Shown piece by piece: positions 33,826-41,750 of a stretch of DNA of 64,000 nucleotides. The stretch is from positions 166,039 to 230,038 of the forward strand of contig NZ_JOIY01000027.1 of assembly GCF_000720185.1 (NCBI RefSeq), given 5' to 3'. The position numbers and the translations under genes are program-made. Under the pieces are notes generated by a model that saw only the letters and a program-made list of their open reading frames with translations, did no database searches and was not told the origin of the DNA. Numbering within the stretch: the first letter of the stretch is position 1; every line of letters begins with the position of its first letter. Source of the DNA: Streptomyces sp. NRRL S-340 (lineage in GTDB: Bacteria; Actinomycetota; Actinomycetes; Streptomycetales; Streptomycetaceae).

Positions 33826-34464
33826 TCACGCACGGCGCGGGGACGCCAGCAGGTACCGCACCCGGGTCCGCGGTTCGGTGCACTCCCCGGCCTGCCACCC
33901 CGCACGCTCCAGCGTGAGCGCGCAGCCGCGCAGGAACTCCGCGTCCGGCGCGTACACGGCGACCGCCTCCGGCTGCGGCGTCTCCCGCACCCGGTAGCCG
34001 TCGGCCGCGGGCCCCGCCGGGCGGTGCCCGGCCGCCTCCAGAGCCAGCGCGGCGGCCCGCACCAGGTGCGCGCGCTCCCAGCCGCACGGCCGCTCGGCCG
34101 CACCGTCCGCATTGGTCATCCGGCGCAGCTCCAGCAGCCCCTGCCAGGCGCTGTGCACCTCACGGTCCCGCACCGCCGGGTCGTCCGCCGCCGCCTCGTC
34201 CTCGCCGCCGGTCCTGGCGGAGAACACACCGGCGGGGGAGGGCTGCGCGACCGCCCCGGCAAAGTCCCCGGGCGCGGGCCGCGCCTGCCGTGTCCGGTGC
34301 CCGGCCGGGGTCAGGAAGTGGTCGTGCGGCGGACGCGGATGCCGGAAGGCCAGCCCACGCTTCACCAGCGCCGCGAGCTGCGCGTCCGTGCCCCGCAGCC
34401 GCCCGGTCACCGGATCGGCGTCGTCGATGACGCGGCGCTGCGCGGCGGTCGGCGGTCGTGCCAC
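33826..34464 (-). CDS. Conserved hypothetical Streptomyces protein (winged-helix-like start)
   Basis: 212 residues from a GTG with GGGAGGGAGGG upstream. The first 60 residues ('QRRVIDDADPVTGRLRGTDA', 'ALVKRGLAFRHPRPPHDHFL', 'TPAGHRTR') have the rhythm of a winged helix. The rest is Ala/Glu-rich with no recognised domain, ending in a short alpha/beta segment ('AVAVYAPDAEFLRGCALTLE'). Possible DNA- or RNA-binding role, unproven. Lies between the permease and phosphatase genes. Confidence 0.6.
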   Translation of the reverse strand: MARPPTAAQRRVIDDADPVTGRLRGTDAQLAALVKRGLAFRHPRPPHDHFLTPAGHRTRQARPAPGDFAGAVAQPSPAGVFSARTGGEDEAAADDPAVRDREVHSAWQGLLELRRMTNADGAAERPCGWERAHLVRAAALALEAAGHRPAGPAADGYRVRETPQPEAVAVYAPDAEFLRGCALTLERAGWQAGECTEPRTRVRYLLASPRRA

Positions 34465-34578
34465 GGCGCCCTCCCTCCCCGAGTCGTTGCGGACTGCCTG
34501 GCCGAGCGGACCGTGAGGACCGCGCTCCAGGCCCACTCGAAGACTACGACCCGGGTCTGACAACGCCCCCGGCCGTGC

Positions 34579-35184
34579 TCAGGACGGCGCGGGCGGGCGG
34601 ATGTTCCAGCCCGCGACCACCGGCCGGTCGTGTTCCGTGCCCAGCCGGCACACCGTGCCCGTGGCCAGCTGGAACAGCGCGCCCGAGGACGGGGGCAGAC
34701 CGAGGCGCCGGGCGGTGAGCACCCGCAGGAAGTGCCCGTGGGCCACCAGCAGCACGACCCCCTCGGTGTTGGCGAACGCGGCGTCCACCTTGGCCAGCAT
34801 CCGGTCGGCGCGCTCCCCGACCTGCTCCACGCTCTCCCCGGGCCGCTCCGGCGGCCCCGGCGCCACCCCGTCGGTGAACAGGAACCAGCCGGGCCGGGTG
34901 CGCTGGATCTCGGGGGTCGTGACGCCCTCGTAGCCGCCGTAGTCCCACTCCCGCAGGTCCGGGTCGACACGGGCGTCCGTGATCCCGATCAGTTCGGCCG
35001 TCTCCCGGGCCCGCTGGAGCGGGCTGACGAACGCGGCGCCGATCCGGTGCGAGCGGATCAGCGGCACCAGCCGCCGCGCCTCCTGGCGCCCCCGCTCGGT
35101 GAGGGGCACGTCCGTGCGGCCGGTGTGCCGCCCGGACCGCGACCACTCGGTCTCCCCGTGCCGGACGAGAAAGAGATCACCCAC
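34579..35184 (-). CDS. Histidine phosphatase (phosphoglycerate mutase-like)
   Basis: 201 residues; GTG start chosen since AGGGA precedes it and the family opening follows at once. The RHG motif 'LVRHGETEWSRSGRHTGRTD' holds the phosphorylated histidine, and the second catalytic histidine is in 'LLVAHGHFLRVL'. 'VSPLQRARETAELIG' completes the active site. It belongs to the broad-specificity acid phosphatase branch; the substrate is unknown. Confidence 0.88.
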   Translation of the reverse strand: MGDLFLVRHGETEWSRSGRHTGRTDVPLTERGRQEARRLVPLIRSHRIGAAFVSPLQRARETAELIGITDARVDPDLREWDYGGYEGVTTPEIQRTRPGWFLFTDGVAPGPPERPGESVEQVGERADRMLAKVDAAFANTEGVVLLVAHGHFLRVLTARRLGLPPSSGALFQLATGTVCRLGTEHDRPVVAGWNIRPPAPS

Positions 35185-35227
35185 GCCCGCCGTCCCTTCC
35201 CGCGCCGCGTGCCTCCTCAGCACCGTG

Positions 35228-35540
35228 TCACAGGCGGACGGCGGCCCGCAGGACGGACTGGGCCAGACGGCCGTTCCCGGGCGAGGCGCCCTGCCCGGGC
35301 GCGGGGAAGGCGAGGCGCCGCCGGGTGCGGGCGCGGCCGATCCCGGTCGCCGGGCCGGCGAAGCACAGTGAGCCGGTGGCGCCGCTGTGCCCGAAGGCGC
35401 CGGGGTCCAGGAACAGGAAGGGGAACACCGCGGACGGGTGAGTCCCGTTCCCCACCGGGAAACGCGGCGAACTCCTCCCGCCCGCCCTCGAATCCGCCCG
35501 CCACCGTTCCCCGTACGTCCTGCGCCACGCGCACAGCGCC
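35228..35540 (-). pseudogene. Remnant of a serine hydrolase (beta-lactamase family)
   Basis: An open frame whose product reads 'PGAFGHSGATGSLCFAGPAT', matching the C-terminal part of class-C-like beta-lactamase/serine hydrolases ('AFGH.GAGGSLGFADP'). The SXXK and YXN motifs that should lie further upstream are absent, and the C-terminal tail is garbled and Arg-rich. It is most likely a decayed gene between the phosphatase and the nuclease-like gene. Boundaries are approximate. Confidence 0.5.
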
Positions 35541-35597
35541 CGGTCGCCGATCGTGTACGGGGATCGCCGGCCGGGGGCCGCGGCCGGGTCTTCCGCG

Positions 35598-37049
35598 TCA
35601 GCGAGCCGGAAGGTTCACCGTGCCCCACAGGGGCTGGTGGTCCGAGAGACCGGCCGGGTCCGACCCGACGGTGCAGCCGGACCAGGTCGCGGCCGTCGGT
35701 GCGAAGAGGTAGTCCAGCTTGGCCGGGCCCTTGGTGGGCCGGTCGGCCGGCCGGTCGCACTCCCCGTACGCGTCGTAGAGGGGCTGCACGACGGGGGAGC
35801 CGCCGTCCTCGGGGACCGCGGTGGGGGTGGCGTTCAGGTCGCCGCCGAAGACCGGCCGGTAACCGCTGTACCCGGCGAGCTGCGCCGCCAGGTCCCGGGC
35901 CTGCTGTCGCTGCACGGTCCGGCCCGGGTCGTCGTACCCCGCGCCGCCGGTGCTGAAGTGGGCCGCACAGGCCATGACCGCCCAGGACGGAACAGCGGCG
36001 CACAGGGCCGTACGCCGTTCCCTGCCCGTGGGGGAGTCCAGCTCCACGGCCCGGTACCAGGTGTTCTCCGCGGGAACGGCGACGGCGACCCCGTAGGAGC
36101 CACGGTTGCCGCCGCACTCCTTCCGCGCCCACTGGCCGGTACCCGCGACCTGGTACTGGATCGGAGCGAACCGCACGTCCCACGTGTCGGCACCCCCGTC
36201 CAGGGCCGCTTCGAGCTTCCGCTCCAGGGGTTTGGCGAGCTTTTCGCAGAACTCCTCGAGGAAGACGACATCGGCCTGCGCGGCGACCGCCCGCCGCGCC
36301 ACCGCCGACGTGAAGTCGTCCACCGGGGAGCCGTACATCGTGGGGCAGTCGCCGGCGTTGTTGCTGCACGTGTTCCACGTGAGGGCGTGGATGCTCCTCG
36401 CCGGGGTGGACGAGGCCGCGGGCGGCTGCCGCGGGGCGGCCGGAAGCTCGACGAGCCTGAACCGCTCCCAGGAGCCGGGCGTGCCCGCCGCCGGGGTGCG
36501 GGCCCGCAGCAGGCCCTCGTCCTCCCCGGTGCTGCCGACCTCGGCGGAGACGTAGTAGTCCGTGGAGACGCCGCTCTCGGTGAGGGTGGCCTTCAGCGCG
36601 TACCAGCCGTCGCCCAGGTCCACCGGACGGAATCGTTCCCAGCCGCCGATGGATCCGTCCTGACGGGCGCGGAGCGTGCCGAAGCGCGAACCGGTGTAGT
36701 GGAACTCGGCGGACACGTACCGCCCGTCGGCCTCGGACCGCAGGGCGACGTGGGCACCCTTGTCGTCGGTGTGCAGCGTGAAGGTCTCCGACGCCCCCAG
36801 TCCGCTCACGTCGGTGCAGTCCGTCCCGGCACGGAGCTGCGCGTACCGGTCATCGGGAGCCTCCGTCTCGACCGAGACGCACACGGGTGCTCCGGCCTTG
36901 TCGCCCGCGGCCTTCGACTGGAGGGCGAACGCGCGGCCCGCCGATTTCGCGGTGGGTACGCCGTCCGCCTGCGCCGAGGGTGCCGCGCACAGCGTGACGA
37001 GCGCGAGCAGGAGCCCGAGGAGGGCTCCCGTGCGCGTTGTTCTTCCCAA
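35598..37049 (-). CDS. Secreted endonuclease/exonuclease/phosphatase-family protein with beta-trefoil-like N domain
   Basis: 483 residues from a TTG with GGAG 5 nt upstream. Residues 1-28 are a signal peptide cut near 'AQA'. Residues 30-210 are a repeated 'GWERFRPVDLGDGWYALKAT' / 'SWERFRLVEL' domain like the fascin or ricin beta-trefoil, suggesting sugar binding. Residues 220-483 are an EEP domain: 'LTWNTCSNNAGDC', 'VVFLEEF', 'MACAAHFSTGG', 'PVFGGDLNATP', 'SDHQPLWGTV', which include the metal-binding Glu, the Asp/Asn pair and the last His. Probably a secreted DNase or sphingomyelinase-like hydrolase. Confidence 0.85.
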   Translation of the reverse strand: MGRTTRTGALLGLLLALVTLCAAPSAQADGVPTAKSAGRAFALQSKAAGDKAGAPVCVSVETEAPDDRYAQLRAGTDCTDVSGLGASETFTLHTDDKGAHVALRSEADGRYVSAEFHYTGSRFGTLRARQDGSIGGWERFRPVDLGDGWYALKATLTESGVSTDYYVSAEVGSTGEDEGLLRARTPAAGTPGSWERFRLVELPAAPRQPPAASSTPARSIHALTWNTCSNNAGDCPTMYGSPVDDFTSAVARRAVAAQADVVFLEEFCEKLAKPLERKLEAALDGGADTWDVRFAPIQYQVAGTGQWARKECGGNRGSYGVAVAVPAENTWYRAVELDSPTGRERRTALCAAVPSWAVMACAAHFSTGGAGYDDPGRTVQRQQARDLAAQLAGYSGYRPVFGGDLNATPTAVPEDGGSPVVQPLYDAYGECDRPADRPTKGPAKLDYLFAPTAATWSGCTVGSDPAGLSDHQPLWGTVNLPAR

Positions 37050-37079
37050 GGTGGCTCCGCTCTCGCGCCCGGCCCTGCG

Positions 37080-37286
37080 TCAGCGACCGGCCGCGTACGA
37101 GACGAAGGCGGACCACTCGTGCGGCCCGAAGGCGAGCTGGGGGCCCTGCTCGGTCTTGGAGTCGCGTACGCGGATGGTCCGGGGGGCGTGGGCGACCTCG
37201 ACGCAGGCCGCACCGTCGGGATTGCTGTGGCTGCTCTTGAACCACCGCAACTCGGTGCCGTCACCGGCCAGGGGCTTCAAGCTCAT
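37080..37286 (-). CDS. DUF397 protein
   Basis: 68 residues with the full DUF397 pattern: 'WFKSSHSNPDGAACVEVA', 'IRVRDSK' and 'FGPHEWSAFVSYA'. The ATG overlaps the stop of the XRE gene (ATGA), so it is translated with it. In whiJ/bld-type clusters such small proteins bind the XRE regulator and change its DNA binding. Confidence 0.92.
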   Translation of the reverse strand: MSLKPLAGDGTELRWFKSSHSNPDGAACVEVAHAPRTIRVRDSKTEQGPQLAFGPHEWSAFVSYAAGR

Positions 37287-38146
37287 GTCTCTCCCAGCAG
37301 TTTCTCGATGTACGCCAGTGACTCTCGTGGTGTGAGGGCCTGAGCCCGGATGATCCCATAGCGCAGTTCGAGGATCTGGATCTCCCTGCGGTCCGAGATC
37401 AACCGACTGACGAGTTGGATGTCGCTGTGCCCCACGGTGGCGCCCTCCTTCAGCCTCAGCAGGTGGAACGGTCCGTCGAGGCCGGCGTTGTCCTCGCAGC
37501 CCAGGGGCAGCACTTGAATCTCCACGTTGCGCATCTGCCCGGCCTCCAACAGGCGTTCGAGCTGTCGGCGCAGGACCATTCTGCCTCCGACCGGGCGGCG
37601 CAGGGCAGCCTCATCATGCACGAAGCTGAAAGCCGGGATCGTCTGCTTCCCGTCCAGCACCCTCTGGCGTGCCAGGCGCGCTGCGACGAGCCGTTCCACG
37701 TCCTCCTCCGGGAAGGCCGGACGCCGCGAACCGAAGACGGCCCGCAGGTACTCCTCCGTCTGCAACAGCCCGTTGACCACAGAGTTGTCGTACGCGCAGA
37801 TCTCGACGGCCTCGGCCTCCAGCTTGGCCAGGTCGCGGACCTTCTTCGGGTAGCGGGCCTCCTCCACGTCCTTGCTGAGCGCCGCGATCACGCCCCCGGC
37901 GTCCAGCACCCGGTCCGCCGCTTCCAGGAACTGCGGCTTCGGCGTCCGCCGCCCCCGTTCCACGGCGGAGGCCTGCTCCTCGCTGTAGCCGATGGCCGCG
38001 CCCAACTCCGCCTGGGTGAGGCCCTTCCGTTCGCGGAACTTCTTGACCACCTTGCCGACGGTGCGCAGGACGGCCGCCGACTCCTCGTCCTCCCAGCCCG
38101 TCTCCGGCCCGTCACCGTTCTGCGGTCCCTGCCCCGTCGCGCCCAC
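37283..38146 (-). CDS. XRE regulator with DUF5753 (WhiJ-like)
   Basis: 287 residues; GTG set by AAGGAGG upstream. Residues 25-85 are an XRE helix-turn-helix ('KGLTQAELGAAIGYSEEQAS'). The rest is DUF5753 ('YDNSVVNGLLQTEEYLRAVF', 'HDEAALRRPVGG', 'ALTPRESLAYIEKL'), the usual partner domain of DUF397 proteins. With DUF397 downstream and an anti-sigma-like ATPase divergent, it forms a typical whiJ-like developmental switch. Confidence 0.92.
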   Translation of the reverse strand: MGATGQGPQNGDGPETGWEDEESAAVLRTVGKVVKKFRERKGLTQAELGAAIGYSEEQASAVERGRRTPKPQFLEAADRVLDAGGVIAALSKDVEEARYPKKVRDLAKLEAEAVEICAYDNSVVNGLLQTEEYLRAVFGSRRPAFPEEDVERLVAARLARQRVLDGKQTIPAFSFVHDEAALRRPVGGRMVLRRQLERLLEAGQMRNVEIQVLPLGCEDNAGLDGPFHLLRLKEGATVGHSDIQLVSRLISDRREIQILELRYGIIRAQALTPRESLAYIEKLLGET

Positions 38147-38303
38147 GCTCCGCCTCCTTGGTGTGCTGCCCGGTCCCAACGCCGCCAGGGGCCTCCGCGT
38201 CACGCGTCGCCGCCCGGACAGGCCCGGTCAACGGCCGGACAGCGACGCTGAGTACGACCTCCATGACTGCACAGCGTAGTGACGAGCGGCCACGCTGGGT
38301 GAC

Positions 38304-38756
38304 ATGAACGCCGATACCACCCGCTCGACCGCTGCCCCCGCCCACTTCGCCGTCCGCCTCTCGGCCACTCCCAGGGGCGCCCGCCTCGCCCGCCGTCTGA
38401 CGGCGCAGCAACTCGACGACTGGGGCTGGCCGTACGACACCGGGGCGAACCGGACCGCGGCTCTGCTCGTCGCCGAACTCGCCGCGAACGCGGTGCGGCA
38501 CGGCGGGGTGAGGGGCCGCGACTTCCGCCTGCGTCTCACGCTCCACCCCGCCGCACCCGTGCCCGCGCTGCGCATCGAGGTGACCGATCCGCGCCCGGAG
38601 CGGCGCCCGCCCGGCCCCGGCACGCTCCCGCCGCCGTCCCCCGAAGCGGAGTCCGGCCGCGGCCTCCTCCTCGTCGAGGCTCTGGCGAGCCACTGGGGGA
38701 CGGTGTGCGCGGACCCGTACACGAAGACCGTCTGGTGCGAGACCCTGCTCGGGTGA
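38304..38756 (+). CDS. ATP-binding (HATPase, anti-sigma-like) protein
   Basis: 150 residues. The N box 'VAELAANAVRHG' and the G box 'ESGRGLLLVEALASHWG' mark a SpoIIAB/RsbW-like ATPase fold. Divergent from the WhiJ-like gene over 157 bp. Such proteins often go with DUF397 and XRE partners in Streptomyces. Convergent with alaA, with only 11 bp between stops. Confidence 0.88.
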   Translation: MNADTTRSTAAPAHFAVRLSATPRGARLARRLTAQQLDDWGWPYDTGANRTAALLVAELAANAVRHGGVRGRDFRLRLTLHPAAPVPALRIEVTDPRPERRPPGPGTLPPPSPEAESGRGLLLVEALASHWGTVCADPYTKTVWCETLLG

Positions 38757-38767
38757 GTGCCGGCCGG

Positions 38768-39976
38768 TTACTGGTGGTACCCGCCCAGGAACCGCCCGAT
38801 CCTGCTGATCGCCGTGTCCAGGACGTCCGCGTGCGGGAGGGTGAGGATGCGGAAGTGGTCGGGGGCGGGCCAGTTGAAGCCTGTGCCCTGGACGATCTGG
38901 ATCTTTTCGCGCAGGAGGAGGTCCAGGACGAACTTCTCGTCGTCGTGGATCCTGTGGACGGCGGGGTCGAGGCGGGCGAAGGCGTACAGGGCGCCCTTGG
39001 GCTTCACGCAGGAGACGCCCGGGATCTCGTTCAGCCTGCGCCAGGCCACGTCGCGCTGCTCGTGCAGCCTGCCGCCGGGCACGGTCAGGTCGCGGATGGA
39101 CTGGCGGCCGCCCAGCGCGGCCTGGATGGCGTACTGCGCCGGGGCGTTGGGGCACAGGCGCATGGAGGCCAGCATGGTCAGGCCCTCCAGGTAGTCCTTC
39201 GCGTGCTGGCGGGGGCCGGTCACGACCAGCCAGCCGGAGCGGAAGCCCGCCACGCGGTACGTCTTCGACAGGCCGCAGAAGGTCAGGACCACCAGGTCGG
39301 GCGCGAGCGCGGCCGTCGAGTGGTGCACGGCGTCGTCGTAGAGGATCTGGTCGTAGATCTCGTCGGCGAAGACCATCAGGCCGTGCCGGCGGGCGAGGTC
39401 GAGGATGCCCTCCAGGATCTCCTTCGGGTAGACGGCGCCCGTCGGGTTGTTCGGGTTGATGATCACCACCGCCTTGGTGCGGTCGGTGATCTTCGACGCC
39501 ATGTCGTCCAGGTCCGGGTACCAGTCGGCCTTCTCGTCGCACAGGTAGTGGACCGCCTTGCCGCCGGCCAGCGTCGTCACGGCGGTCCACAGCGGGTAGT
39601 CGGGCGCGGGGATCAGGACCTCGTCGCCGTCCTCCAGCAGGGCCTGGACGGCCATGGACACCAGTTCCGAGACGCCGTTGCCGAGGAAGACGTCGTCGAC
39701 GCCGACCTCCAGGCCCCGCTCCTGGTAGCGCTGGGCGACCGCCCGGCGGGCGGAGAGGACACCGCGCGAGTCCGTGTAGCCGTGCGCCCGCGGGAGCATC
39801 CGGATCATGTCCTGGACGATCTCCTCCGGCGCCTCGAAACCGAAGAGCGCCGGGTTGCCCGTGTTCAGGCGCAGGACGCTGTGGCCCGCTTCCTCCAGCG
39901 CGTTGGCGTGCTCGATCACCGGACCGCGGATCTCGTAACAGACCTCGTTGAGCTTGCTCGACTGCCGGAACTCCAT
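38768..39976 (-). CDS. alaA: Pyridoxal-phosphate aminotransferase, AlaA-like
   Basis: 402 residues; ATG preceded by GGAGGGACGC. Class I/II fold: substrate entry 'RLNTGNPALFGFEAP', 'INPNNPTGAVYPKEIL', and the PLP lysine in 'CGLSKTYRVAGFRSGWLVV' (about residue 240). It matches the alanine-pyruvate aminotransferase AlaA group. Promoter shared with the divergent HxlR regulator over a pair of CTTGG operators. Confidence 0.9.
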   Translation of the reverse strand: MEFRQSSKLNEVCYEIRGPVIEHANALEEAGHSVLRLNTGNPALFGFEAPEEIVQDMIRMLPRAHGYTDSRGVLSARRAVAQRYQERGLEVGVDDVFLGNGVSELVSMAVQALLEDGDEVLIPAPDYPLWTAVTTLAGGKAVHYLCDEKADWYPDLDDMASKITDRTKAVVIINPNNPTGAVYPKEILEGILDLARRHGLMVFADEIYDQILYDDAVHHSTAALAPDLVVLTFCGLSKTYRVAGFRSGWLVVTGPRQHAKDYLEGLTMLASMRLCPNAPAQYAIQAALGGRQSIRDLTVPGGRLHEQRDVAWRRLNEIPGVSCVKPKGALYAFARLDPAVHRIHDDEKFVLDLLLREKIQIVQGTGFNWPAPDHFRILTLPHADVLDTAISRIGRFLGGYHQ

Positions 39977-40000
39977 GCGTCCCTCCGGTTCTTGGTGACG

Positions 40001-40036
40001 CTTGGTTTTACCAAGTACGAGCTTGGAAAGTCCAAC
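40001..40036. promoter_or_regulatory. Paired CTTGG operator between alaA and hxlR
   Basis: CTTGGTTTTACCAAG (40001-40015) is a perfect palindrome. CTTGGAAAGTCCAAC (40022-40036) is a second copy 21 bp away, centre to centre. Likely the operator of the HxlR protein on both genes. Confidence 0.65.
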
Positions 40037-40049
40037 AACATGTCTAGAC
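40023..40049 (+). promoter_or_regulatory. HxlR promoter TTGGAA-N15-TAGACT (leaderless transcript)
   Basis: -10 TAGACT at 40044-40049 lies about 8 bp before the ATG at 40058, so the mRNA probably starts at or within a few bases of the start codon. The -35 overlaps the second operator copy. Confidence 0.55.
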
Positions 40050-40057
40050 TGCGTCGC

Positions 40058-40684
40058 ATGTCACCTCGCCGAAGCTACGACCAGTACTGTTCCGCCGCCC
40101 GTGCGCTCGACGCCGTCGGCGACCGCTGGACCCTGCTGATCGTGCGGGAACTGCTGGCCGGTCCCCGCCGCTACACGGATCTGCACGCCGATCTGCCGGG
40201 GGTGAGCACCGACGTCCTCGCCTCGCGGCTCAAGGACATGGAGCGGGACGGGCTGGCGAGCCGGCGCAGGCTGCCGCCGCCCGGCGCCGCCTTCGTCTAC
40301 GAACTCACCCCGCGCGGCCGGGACTTGCTGCCCGTGCTCCAGGCGCTGGGGGAGTGGGGGGAGGCCGAGCTGGGCGAGCCGCGTCCCACGGACGCCGTCC
40401 GGGCGCACTGGTTCGCGCTGCCCCTGCTGCGGGCGCTGGACGGCGAGGGGCTGGTCGAGGTGGTGCTGGAGGAGGGCGTGTTCCACCTGTACGCCGGCGG
40501 CACGGAGCAGGTCCCGTACGGCGACGGGCCCGCTCCCCGCGAACCCGACGCCCGGCTGACCCTCGACTCCCCGGCCTGCACGGCCGTGGCGCGCGGGGAG
40601 GCGGGCCTCATGGAAGCGGTGCGCGACGGCCGGGTGACGGTGACCGGCGACAGTCCGCTGGCCAAGGCCCTGCGGCAGGCGTGA
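40058..40684 (+). CDS. HxlR-family transcriptional regulator
   Basis: 208 residues from the leaderless ATG; a second ATG at 40040 is possible but follows no better site. Residues 1-100 are the HxlR winged helix ('CSAARALDAVGDRWTLLIVR', 'RYTDLHADLPGVSTDVLASR', 'YELTPRGRDLLPVL'). The C-terminal 100 residues look like an SCP2-type lipid-binding fold, also seen in other HxlR fusions. Divergent from alaA, probably controlling it and itself. Confidence 0.88.
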   Translation: MSPRRSYDQYCSAARALDAVGDRWTLLIVRELLAGPRRYTDLHADLPGVSTDVLASRLKDMERDGLASRRRLPPPGAAFVYELTPRGRDLLPVLQALGEWGEAELGEPRPTDAVRAHWFALPLLRALDGEGLVEVVLEEGVFHLYAGGTEQVPYGDGPAPREPDARLTLDSPACTAVARGEAGLMEAVRDGRVTVTGDSPLAKALRQA

Positions 40685-40848
40685 GGCGGGGCGGCGGCAC
40701 CGGCGATGTCTGTGGCGCCGGAAGACGTGCCGGTGACGTCCGCGGCAGCGGGGTGGCGGCCGGTACCGGCCGCGGGCGCGACTGTGGGGTGGCAGCCGGT
40801 ACCGGCGGGGCGCGGGGGCACCTGTGGCGTCTGCGGCACCCGCGGCAG

Positions 40849-40892
40849 GTGCGGCGAAGGCCCGCCCCCGAGGAGGCGGGCCTTCGCCGCAC
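40849..40892. terminator. Bidirectional terminator between HxlR and VWA-operon genes
   Basis: A perfect 18-bp stem (40849-40866 and 40875-40892, core CGGCGAAGGCCCGC) with an 8-nt loop between two convergent genes. Confidence 0.85.
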
Positions 40893-40922
40893 CGCGAGCT
40901 GATCACCCGTCAGCCAAAGGGG

Positions 40923-41750
40923 TCAGGCGCCCGGCGGCACCCGCGACGGCCGCCCGGAGCCCCGGGTCAGCGCGTACCCGCCGATGCCCGCGAGCGCCGC
41001 CAGGACCGCGCCGATCCCGGTCCACACCCACCGGTCGGACCACCAGCCCGAGGACCACCCGTCGTCGGGCTCGATGCTGGACAGCACGGCCGGCTTCTTC
41101 GTCGCCGAACCGTCCCCGCTGTCCGAAGCGCCCTTCTCCTGTTGGGACTTGACCGCGATGCCCGGCACCAGCGGCTTCGCCAGCGAGCCGTCCACCGCCG
41201 CCGCGCCGCCGATGTGCTTGGAGTCGGCCTTCACCTCCGCGCTCACCGGCAGGCCCAGGTCCGAGGACTGCAGGCCGACCACCGTGAGCCGGACGTAGTA
41301 CGTGCCGGGCAGCGGGTCGTTGGCCCACGGCTCCGCCCAGGCGCGGACCGTGCGCAGGACGCAGGCCAGTTCGACGGAGGGCGTGCCGGCCCCGGCGGTC
41401 CGCGTCTGGGCGCCGTACTGGCACGACTGACGGCGCCGCAGACCGTCGTAGACGTCGAGCTGCCAGGTCTGCGTGGTGTGCTTGTCCGGCAGCTTCACCG
41501 TGGCGTGGACGGTGGGCCGCTGCCCGGCGTCCGCCGGGAACGACCAGTACAGGTAGTCGCCCGTGGAACCGGTCGCGGTGGCCTGCTGCCCCTGCTCGAT
41601 CTCGGTCGCCGTACGGAAGGAGGTGCCCGCCTGGGTGGGGGCCTTGCTGTCGCCGGACGGGCTCGCGGACGGGGAGGAGTCGGCCGCCGCGGGCGCCGCC
41701 GCCAGTCCCAGTGCCAGCAGCGCGGCACCGAACGCACGTGTGAGACGCAT
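40923..41750 (-). CDS. Exported partner protein of the VWA operon, C-terminal membrane anchor
   Basis: 275 residues; ATG overlaps the upstream VWA stop (ATGA). Signal peptide residues 1-24 ('ALLALGLAAAPAAADS'), a beta-rich extracellular part ('TGDYLYWSFPADAGQ', 'PLPGTYYVRLTVVG') and a C-terminal membrane segment ('WTGIGAVLAALAGIGGYAL') followed by a basic tail. It looks like the Ca-free jelly-roll ectodomain found beside VWA proteins. Function unknown; it probably forms a cell-surface complex with the VWA protein. Confidence 0.7.
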   Translation of the reverse strand: MRLTRAFGAALLALGLAAAPAAADSSPSASPSGDSKAPTQAGTSFRTATEIEQGQQATATGSTGDYLYWSFPADAGQRPTVHATVKLPDKHTTQTWQLDVYDGLRRRQSCQYGAQTRTAGAGTPSVELACVLRTVRAWAEPWANDPLPGTYYVRLTVVGLQSSDLGLPVSAEVKADSKHIGGAAAVDGSLAKPLVPGIAVKSQQEKGASDSGDGSATKKPAVLSSIEPDDGWSSGWWSDRWVWTGIGAVLAALAGIGGYALTRGSGRPSRVPPGA

